Shown here: one piece after another, positions 57,809-64,000 of the stretch | Numbering within the stretch: position 1 is the first letter of the stretch | How the letters are laid out: every line of letters begins with the position of its first letter | Assembly: GCA_913060695.1 (NCBI GenBank) | Contig: CAJXUA010000013.1 | Span: 1 to 64,000 of the forward strand | Direction: 5' to 3' | DNA: 64,000 bases | From: an uncultured Gammaproteobacteria bacterium | Lineage (GTDB): Bacteria; Pseudomonadota; Gammaproteobacteria; Pseudomonadales; Pseudohongiellaceae | Translations under genes and position numbers: made by a program | Notes under the pieces: generated by a model | Seen by the model: only the letters and a program-made list of their open reading frames with translations | Told to the model about the DNA's origin: nothing | Databases searched by the model: none

Positions 57809-58540
57809 ATGCGCAGCAAAGTTGATTTGCAACCCGCGTATGTGTTGCATACACAAGCGTTTCAAAATACGAGCCTACTCGTAGATCTATTCTGCGTCGA
57901 CTACGGCCGTGTTCGCGCCGTAGCCAAAGGTGCCCGCCGCGCCGGTTCTCGCACTCGGGCTTTTCTCCAACCCTTTCAGCCTGTTCTAGTGTCGCTAAGC
58001 GGCAAAACTGATCTCAAGAGCCTGATATCGATAGAAGGCAGTGTCAACGCCATGCGCCTTGAGGGCACGCGGCTGTTTAGCGGCCTATATATCAATGAGC
58101 TTCTGGTGCGCTTGGTGATGTTCCAAGAGAGTATCCCGGAGTTATATCGCAGCTATCAGGAGGCCATCGTGGCCCTTTCTGGGGAACGCGATCTGCATGG
58201 CATTCTGCGCAAATTCGAGTTAAGCCTATTGGACTCACTAGGCTATGGAATCAACTTGGAGTGTGACTGCTATAGCGGCGAGCCCATCACCGAGCAGGGG
58301 CATTATCTATTTCATCCCGATGTGGGTTTCGAGAAGCTCTTAAGTCTTACTCCAGGCAGTCGCAGCAATGCGGCGGTATTCAGTGGCGCCGAACTACTCG
58401 CTCTGCGCGATGAAGATATACAGAGCAGCGTTCATAGCAAAGCCGCTCGAAGGCTCACTCGTATTGCGTTGCAAGTGCATCTGGGAGACAAGCCCTTGGC
58501 TAGTCGTGAGCTGTTCGCACGTGCCACTACATCCGATTGA
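57809..58540 (+). CDS. recO: DNA repair protein RecO
   Basis: RecF-pathway protein that loads RecA onto SSB-coated gaps. An N-terminal OB-fold (AYVLHTQAFQNTSLLVDLFC, GRVRAVAKGARR) is followed by a helical domain; a single CDC cluster stands where some homologues have a zinc site. 243 aa is normal. In Pseudomonas pdxJ follows recO; here cysM follows instead, on the far side of an 80-nt gap. Confidence 0.93.
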   Translation: MRSKVDLQPAYVLHTQAFQNTSLLVDLFCVDYGRVRAVAKGARRAGSRTRAFLQPFQPVLVSLSGKTDLKSLISIEGSVNAMRLEGTRLFSGLYINELLVRLVMFQESIPELYRSYQEAIVALSGERDLHGILRKFELSLLDSLGYGINLECDCYSGEPITEQGHYLFHPDVGFEKLLSLTPGSRSNAAVFSGAELLALRDEDIQSSVHSKAARRLTRIALQVHLGDKPLASRELFARATTSD

Positions 58541-58620
58541 GACGGGCAAATCCCCCGCTTCGCTTTGCGTGCAGGTCAATACAGGGTAAAATCGCGCAAA
58601 TTTTAATCCGGGATTACGCG

Positions 58621-59514
58621 ATGTCCATCTCATTTCCTTTGCTCGAAGACCAGATTGGCAATACGCCTTTGGTGCGCCTAGCGCGCTTACCAGGGCAGAC
58701 TAGCAATATCGTCTTGGTCAAACTCGAAGGTAATAACCCCGCTGGGTCCGTGAAGGATCGTCCTGCCTACAATATGATCCTGCAGGCGGAGCAGCGCGGC
58801 GATATCGTCCCTGGCGACACCTTGATAGAGGCTACCAGCGGTAATACCGGTATCGCACTTGCGATGGTCTGTGCTGTGAAGGGTTATCGATTGATTCTGA
58901 TCATGCCCGAGAACATGTCTGCAGAGCGCCGCTCCTCAATGAGTGCCTATGGCGCGCAGTTGATTCTAGTCACCGAAACCGAAGGTATGGAAGGTGCGCG
59001 CGATCTTGCGGAGCGAATGTCAAAAGAAGGCAAGGGTAAAGTACTGGATCAATTCTCGAATCAGGATAACCCCAGTGCGCACTATCTGCATACAGGTCCC
59101 GAGATCTGGCGCGATACACAGGGCTCTGTCACCCATTTTGTGAGCTCGATGGGTACCACTGGCACCATCATGGGCGTATCACGCTATCTTAAAGAGCAAA
59201 ATCCCGCCGTTCAGATCGTTGGGCTGCAACCCGAAGAGGGTTCGCGTATCCCGGGTATACGACGTTGGCCTAAAGAATACCTGCCCAAAATCTTCGATGC
59301 CTCCCGCGTTGATCTCATCATCGATGTCAATCAGAACGATGCCGAGAACACGATGCGTGCGCTGGCGAAAGAGGAAGGAATTTTCTGCGGAGTCTCCTCA
59401 GGAGGCTCTGTTCATGCAGCTCTTGCGCTGAGTAAGCGTGTCGAGAATGCGGTAATTGTGGCGATCGTTTGCGATCGCGGCGACCGCTACTTATCCACTG
59501 GGGTATTTGCCTAA
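58621..59514 (+). CDS. cysM: Cysteine synthase B
   Basis: PLP enzyme making cysteine from O-acetylserine and sulfide or thiosulfate. The PLP lysine is in NPAGSVKDRPAYNMI and the substrate loop is EATSGNTGIALA. The MGTTGT phosphate-binding loop and a C-terminal SSGGS are present. 298 aa fits CysM rather than the longer CysK. The ATG at 58621 is chosen because the upstream frame overlaps recO. cysM-rlmD-relA-mazG is the order known from P. aeruginosa. Confidence 0.93.
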   Translation: MSISFPLLEDQIGNTPLVRLARLPGQTSNIVLVKLEGNNPAGSVKDRPAYNMILQAEQRGDIVPGDTLIEATSGNTGIALAMVCAVKGYRLILIMPENMSAERRSSMSAYGAQLILVTETEGMEGARDLAERMSKEGKGKVLDQFSNQDNPSAHYLHTGPEIWRDTQGSVTHFVSSMGTTGTIMGVSRYLKEQNPAVQIVGLQPEEGSRIPGIRRWPKEYLPKIFDASRVDLIIDVNQNDAENTMRALAKEEGIFCGVSSGGSVHAALALSKRVENAVIVAIVCDRGDRYLSTGVFA

Positions 59515-59583
59515 GGTTTGACCTCTTAGGTTTACCCTCTCGCAGTCACTTTCCAAATCACCTAGAAGACGATTCATTGCACT

Positions 59584-60957
59584 ATGAGACACAATAAGCG
59601 CAGACGCCAAAAACTTCCCACTGAACCCATCGAGATTGAAATTCAACGTCTTAGTCATGACGGACGCGGAGTGGGCAATATCGCGGGAAAGATCGCCTTC
59701 GTTCAGGGCGCCATTACCGGCGAGCGCGTTGTCGCGCAATACACTGGGCAACGCAAGCAATTCGACGAGTTGAATACAATAGAAGTGCTAGAGCCTTCTC
59801 CCGATCGCGTGACTCCACCGTGCGTGCACGCTGACATTTGTGGGGGCTGCGCGATGCAACATATCGCCCCTTTAGTACAGATCTCACTCAAAGAAAAAGT
59901 ATTACACGATCATCTCGCCCATATTGGAGGCCTGAACAAATTCGACACGATTCCTCCTATGCTAAGCCAGACCGAGGGCTATCGTCGCAAGGCACGCCTA
60001 GGAGCTCGTTACGTGAGCAAGAAAGAGTCTTTGCTCCTCGGCTTTCGCGAGAAGAATAGCTCCTTCATTGCTGAGATGGGGACTTGTGCTGTGCTAAATC
60101 CTGCCGTTTCGGCGTTGATAATGCCGTTACGGGAGTTACTCGTGAACTTCGATGCTCGCATGGTGTTGCCGCAGATCGAGGTGGCAGTAGGTGAGAATGC
60201 CCAGGCCGATGCCAATGGCGATCATCTTGCCGAACAAGTGGCACTTGTCGTGCGTCACTTAGAAGCGTTGAGTGAAAAAGATTCGGCAGCATTACTCGCG
60301 TTCGCACAGCAACACGCTCTGCAGATGTATCTGCAGCCCAAAGCCGCCGATTCGATTCATAAGGTGTGGCCGGCCGACAATGAAGAGCGCCTCTACTATT
60401 ATCTGCACGATTTTAAACTGCGCATGGCCTTCCACCCTGTCGATTTCACTCAAGTTAATGGTGAGTTGAATCGTAAGATGATCGCCTTTGCACTTGATCT
60501 GCTCGATCCGCAGGCCGATGAGACGGTATTGGACCTTTTCTGCGGCCTCGGTAATTTCACGCTGCCCATCGCGACTCGCTGCAAACGCGTCGTCGGAGTT
60601 GAGGGTAGTGAAGAGATGGTGCAACGTGGCTTCGAGAACGCGCATGGCAATGGCATAGAGAACGCTAGCTTCTATTCTGCAGACCTCACCAAAGAGTTCG
60701 ATGAGAAAACCTGGGCGCAGCCAATCTACGATAAGATTCTGTTGGATCCTCCACGTTCAGGCGCTTTAGAAATAATTCCCCGATTGGCCGCGTTTAGGGC
60801 CAAAAAAATTGTCTACATCTCTTGTAACCCCGCAACACTCGCGCGCGACGCCGGAGAGTTGGCTAAGCATGGCTATGTCATGACCCTAGCTGGGGTGATG
60901 GACATGTTTCCCCATACTGGGCATGTGGAATCGATTGCAGAGTTTGTGTTGCGCTAG
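59584..60957 (+). CDS. rlmD: 23S rRNA (uracil-1939-C5)-methyltransferase
   Basis: SAM-dependent RNA methyltransferase with a [4Fe-4S] cluster. A TRAM domain (about residues 12-70) is followed by cluster cysteines in CVHADICGGCAMQH and a further one in MGTCAV. SAM motif DLFCGLGNFTLPIA and the nucleophile/base motifs DPPRSG and YISCNPATLARD follow. 457 aa is slightly longer than the E. coli protein (433). Confidence 0.95.
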   Translation: MRHNKRRRQKLPTEPIEIEIQRLSHDGRGVGNIAGKIAFVQGAITGERVVAQYTGQRKQFDELNTIEVLEPSPDRVTPPCVHADICGGCAMQHIAPLVQISLKEKVLHDHLAHIGGLNKFDTIPPMLSQTEGYRRKARLGARYVSKKESLLLGFREKNSSFIAEMGTCAVLNPAVSALIMPLRELLVNFDARMVLPQIEVAVGENAQADANGDHLAEQVALVVRHLEALSEKDSAALLAFAQQHALQMYLQPKAADSIHKVWPADNEERLYYYLHDFKLRMAFHPVDFTQVNGELNRKMIAFALDLLDPQADETVLDLFCGLGNFTLPIATRCKRVVGVEGSEEMVQRGFENAHGNGIENASFYSADLTKEFDEKTWAQPIYDKILLDPPRSGALEIIPRLAAFRAKKIVYISCNPATLARDAGELAKHGYVMTLAGVMDMFPHTGHVESIAEFVLR

Positions 60958-60986
60958 CGCAAACACAACGCCAACAGGCTTAAAGC

Positions 60987-63221
60987 ATGGTACATATTAG
61001 AGAGAAACACGCATTTGATGCCGATGGCAGCATCCAGTTCGAGCCGTGGATAGAGAGCCTGCAAAGCAATGGCGTTGTGCTCAATACACAGGCCATTAAG
61101 CAGGCCTGTGACGTCAGCTGGCACGCTCATCAAAAGACCGATGCGCCCGAACATGCGTGGTTCGAGAAAAGCAGCAGCTATATAACCGGCTTGGACATGG
61201 CAGAGATCCTCGTAGAGCTGCACTTGGATAGCGAGGCGGTAATAGCGGCAATTCTCTATAGAAGTGTACGTGAGTCTCGCTTAAGCCTTGCGGAGTTGGA
61301 GGAGAAGTTCGGCGCTAACGTAGCCAAACTGGTAGAGGGCGTCCTGCGCATGGCCGCCATCAATGAAACCGATACTAGCCGCAAACACGTACTTGGCCAG
61401 AGCGATGATCAAGTCGAGAATGTGCGCAAAATGCTATTGGCCCTCATCGATGATGTACGGGTTGCGCTAATCAAACTCGCCGAGCGTACTTGTGCACTGC
61501 GTGCCGTCAAAAACTCTCCGGAAGAGAAACGGCTGCGCGTGGCCCGTGAAGTGTTCGAGATCTATGTGCCTCTCGCGCATCGATTAGGTATCGGGCAATT
61601 GAAGTGGGAGCTAGAGGACCTGTCGTTTCGCTATCTGCAAGAGGACAACTATAAGCGTATCGCCAAGCTATTGGACGAGCGACGCGTTGATCGCGAACGC
61701 TTTGTGGAGGAGGTTACCGAGCAACTACGGCGCCAACTCGAACGCGCCAATATAGATGCTGAAGTCACAGGTCGAGCCAAGAATATCTATAGCATCTGGC
61801 GCAAGATGCAGAATAAGAAGCTAGATTTTTCGCAGATTTTCGACATTCGCGCAGTGCGCATCCTAGTGCCGGAGATTCGTGATTGTTACGCCACACTGGG
61901 TATTGTGCATAATCTTTGGCGCGTTATTCCCAACGAGTTCGATGACTATATCGCGACCCCGAAAGAGAATGGCTACCAGTCTTTGCATACAGCAGTGATT
62001 GGCCCGGATAGTAAGGTGTTTGAGATTCAGATTCGGACCTTCGCGATGGATGAGGATGCCGAGTTAGGCGTATGCGCCCATTGGCGCTACAAGGAAGGGA
62101 TTGCGGACCCTAGTTATAAAGACAGTTTCGAAGACAAGATCGCTTGGCTGCGACAGTTATTAGCTTGGCACGACGAGATGGGCATGGTCGGCGGACTCGC
62201 AGAACAGCTGCGCAGTGATGCGAGTACTCCCGATCGTATTTACGTCTTCACTCCCGAAGGCCATGTAGTCGATATGATGAAGGGGGCTACACCCCTGGAC
62301 TTCGCCTACTATGTGCACACAGAGGTGGGTAATAAATGCTGTGGCGCGCGCGTTAATGGCAAGACGGTGCCGTTGAACTATCGCTTACAGACGGGCGATC
62401 GCGTCGAGGTCTTAGCCGATGATCACAGTAGTCCAAGTCGCGATTGGCTAAAAACCTCTTTAGGTTTTGCGAATACTCCTCGTGCACAGGCAAAACTCAT
62501 TCAGTGGTTTAAGACTCAGGGCAGGGAGCAGAACATTGCTCACGGCAAGGCCTTGCTGGAAGAAGAGTTTGCCCGTTTGGCTGTGCATAGTCCCAATTAC
62601 AAGGAGCTCGCTCGACGTTTGGGTTGTAAGAACGCCGATACATTATTCGCGGCGGTGGGCGTAAGCGCTATCTCTGCCGATGAGGTCATTGCAGCGGCGC
62701 AAGAGTTGTCGCAGATACTGCGCGTGCTCGATGATAGTAATAATGTGAACGCCCAGGCTATAGCGGCAACGAAGGTGTACGGGGCAGGGCGTCTCGCAAC
62801 CCAGCTAGCGCAGTGCTGCGTACCAGAACAAGGCGATGCCATTGTTGGCTGTTTAACGCCACAGAATGAGGTGATCATCCATAAGGCTGACTGCCCAGTT
62901 GCGCTGCGCTATCAGCAATCGAGCAACGAGAATTTTATCGAGGTGCAGTGGAGCGAAGGGCGGCGGATTAGCATGCTCGCCGAGCTCTTCGTGCGGGCAT
63001 ACGATCGTGCTGGCTTATTGCGCGATGTCACGACTATTTTAGCCGACGCAAAGATAGAGGTGATGCAAGTCAATACTCGTTCAGATAAACAAGAAGGTAC
63101 CGCGTCTATGCGGCTAGAGGTAGAGGTCGATTCCTTCCACGCACTATCTCGCGTTTTAGAGAAAATTAGCCGTTTGAATAACGTCATTGAAGCGCGACGC
63201 GTCGACGCGACAACAAATTAG
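60987..63221 (+). CDS. relA: (p)ppGpp synthetase RelA
   Basis: Ribosome-associated synthetase triggered by uncharged tRNA. The N-terminal hydrolase-like domain lacks the HD metal motif (the region reads AAILYRSVRES), so it is synthesis-only. The synthetase has RAVRILV, the EFDDYIATPKENGYQSLHTAV segment with the ExDD motif typical of RelA, then TGS (VFTPEGHVVDMMKGATPLDFAY), helical/zinc-finger-like and ACT domains. 744 aa is standard. It lies 30 nt after rlmD. Confidence 0.97.
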   Translation: MVHIREKHAFDADGSIQFEPWIESLQSNGVVLNTQAIKQACDVSWHAHQKTDAPEHAWFEKSSSYITGLDMAEILVELHLDSEAVIAAILYRSVRESRLSLAELEEKFGANVAKLVEGVLRMAAINETDTSRKHVLGQSDDQVENVRKMLLALIDDVRVALIKLAERTCALRAVKNSPEEKRLRVAREVFEIYVPLAHRLGIGQLKWELEDLSFRYLQEDNYKRIAKLLDERRVDRERFVEEVTEQLRRQLERANIDAEVTGRAKNIYSIWRKMQNKKLDFSQIFDIRAVRILVPEIRDCYATLGIVHNLWRVIPNEFDDYIATPKENGYQSLHTAVIGPDSKVFEIQIRTFAMDEDAELGVCAHWRYKEGIADPSYKDSFEDKIAWLRQLLAWHDEMGMVGGLAEQLRSDASTPDRIYVFTPEGHVVDMMKGATPLDFAYYVHTEVGNKCCGARVNGKTVPLNYRLQTGDRVEVLADDHSSPSRDWLKTSLGFANTPRAQAKLIQWFKTQGREQNIAHGKALLEEEFARLAVHSPNYKELARRLGCKNADTLFAAVGVSAISADEVIAAAQELSQILRVLDDSNNVNAQAIAATKVYGAGRLATQLAQCCVPEQGDAIVGCLTPQNEVIIHKADCPVALRYQQSSNENFIEVQWSEGRRISMLAELFVRAYDRAGLLRDVTTILADAKIEVMQVNTRSDKQEGTASMRLEVEVDSFHALSRVLEKISRLNNVIEARRVDATTN

Positions 63222-63266
63222 TGACTATCCGCGCATGCTGTTGGGCAATGCGTGCAGGAGAGGACA

Positions 63267-64000
63267 ATGACTAAAGAGTATCGAATCGAAGATTTACTAA
63301 GCCTGATGGAGAAGCTGCGCGATCCGCAATTCGGTTGCAGTTGGGATAGAAAGCAAAGCCTGCGCACGCTGACTGGATACACGTTAGAAGAGGTTTATGA
63401 GGTAATTGACGCCGTTGAAACTGGAGACGATGCACAACTACAGGACGAGTTGGGGGATCTGTTATTTCAGGTCGTGTTCTACGCTCAGATCGCGAAAGAG
63501 GAGGGCCGTTTCGAGTTTAGTGCGGTCATTGGCTCTATCACTGAGAAGCTTTTGCGTCGTCATCCGCATGTGTTTCCCGATGCGAGCCTAGAGAGTTTCG
63601 GGAATAGCGAGCTAGCACTCAACGCAGAACAAGTTGCACAGCGCTGGGAAGAAATTAAGAACGAAGAGCGGGCACAGAAAGCCGATAGTGGCGACGCAGG
63701 GACGAAGCCTAGCGTATTGGACGATATACCTTCGTCTCTACCCGCACTGGATCGCGCGCGAAAACTACAGAAACGGGCAGCCTCGGTAGGATTTGATTGG
63801 CGGGAAGTGCAAGGGGTGATCGCTAAGGTCAAAGAAGAGTTAGCGGAACTGGAGGCGGAACTGGGGCAAGGCGATCAACAACGCATTGAGCAGGAGTTCG
63901 GCGATCTAATGTTTAGCTGCGTTAATCTCGCGAGGCATTTGCAGATTGATCCAGAATCGTCACTGCGGGGAAGTAATCGTAAGTTTGAAGCCCGCTTTAG
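63267..64000 (+). CDS. mazG: Nucleoside triphosphate pyrophosphohydrolase MazG, cut by the window end
   Basis: Two-domain MazG that hydrolyses NTPs to NMPs and can lower ppGpp levels in E. coli, where it also follows relA. Visible are CSWDRKQSLRTLTGYTLEEVYEVIDAVE, the metal motif DELGDLLFQVVFYAQ, LLRRHPHVFPD and the second-domain motif KEELAEL...EQEFGDLMFS. AGGAGAGG precedes the ATG at 63267. About 244 codons are seen with no stop, so a short C-terminal part lies beyond the window. Confidence 0.93.
   Translation, partial: MTKEYRIEDLLSLMEKLRDPQFGCSWDRKQSLRTLTGYTLEEVYEVIDAVETGDDAQLQDELGDLLFQVVFYAQIAKEEGRFEFSAVIGSITEKLLRRHPHVFPDASLESFGNSELALNAEQVAQRWEEIKNEERAQKADSGDAGTKPSVLDDIPSSLPALDRARKLQKRAASVGFDWREVQGVIAKVKEELAELEAELGQGDQQRIEQEFGDLMFSCVNLARHLQIDPESSLRGSNRKFEARF

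Overview
The window is a chromosomal segment of a gammaproteobacterium. Its gene order matches several blocks of the Pseudomonas aeruginosa chromosome, as recalled from general knowledge. The family-level gene content (AlgU/MucA/MucD, a WbpL/WbpM pair, a MupP-like phosphatase beside ubiG, a MerR-like gene overlapping ihfA) fits the Pseudomonadales/Cellvibrionales part of the class. I cannot name a genus. There is no transposase, integrase, phage or CRISPR signature. Nearly everything is dense housekeeping DNA.

Layout: (1) 0.26-4.05 kb, trpS-scpA-scpB-rluB on +. (2) 4.05-5.93 kb, two tandem GGDEF paralogues on -, one apparently catalytically dead. (3) 6.2-9.8 kb on -, a yciK-type dehydrogenase, mupP, ubiG and an MTA/SAH-deaminase-like amidohydrolase. 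(4) 10.2-22.2 kb on +, gyrA-pheA-(tyrA::cmk fusion)-rpsA-ihfB-lapA-pyrF-comEA-like-wbpL-wbpM. This is the classical aromatic-supraoperon/O-antigen neighbourhood in contracted form: serC, the chorismate mutase domain, hisC, aroA, lapB and the O-antigen cassette are all missing from their usual places. (5) 22.2-25.3 kb, a cyclophilin, tRNA-Asn and uvrB. (6) 25.3-25.8 kb, a composite palindromic repeat. (7) 25.9-33.7 kb, tRNA-Val-thrS-infC-rpmI-rplT-pheS-pheT-ihfA-merR-tRNA-Pro. (8) 33.7-34.45 kb, gene-free and filled with palindromic repeats. (9) 34.45-46.2 kb, the most lineage-specific part: an exported NHL propeller, a MazG-like pyrophosphohydrolase, a GGCT-fold protein, threonine aldolase, a cyclic-nucleotide-binding/EAL protein, two paralogous small membrane proteins, SelO, and an RND pump with its adaptor. 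(10) 46.2-64 kb, ygfZ, sdhE-ygfX, nadB, algU-mucA-mucD (no mucB), lepA-lepB-DUF4845-rnc-era-recO, cysM, rlmD, relA and a truncated mazG at the window edge.

Functionally the window covers translation (three aminoacyl-tRNA synthetases, S1, L20, L35, IF3, LepA, three tRNAs), nucleoid structure (ScpAB, both IHF subunits, GyrA), envelope stress and envelope building (AlgU/MucA/MucD, LapA, WbpL/WbpM, MupP, LepB), and second-messenger signalling (two GGDEF proteins, one CNB-EAL protein, RelA).

The points most worth a second look are the in-frame TyrA-Cmk fusion with loss of AroA; the dead GGDEF domain that keeps its inhibitory c-di-GMP site beside an active paralogue; the dispersed palindromic repeat family (four loci, one a 398-bp composite inverted repeat); a probable AUA start for infC with a terminator-like leader before rpmI; and an AlgU operon without MucB. 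I see no clear new defence or mobile system.
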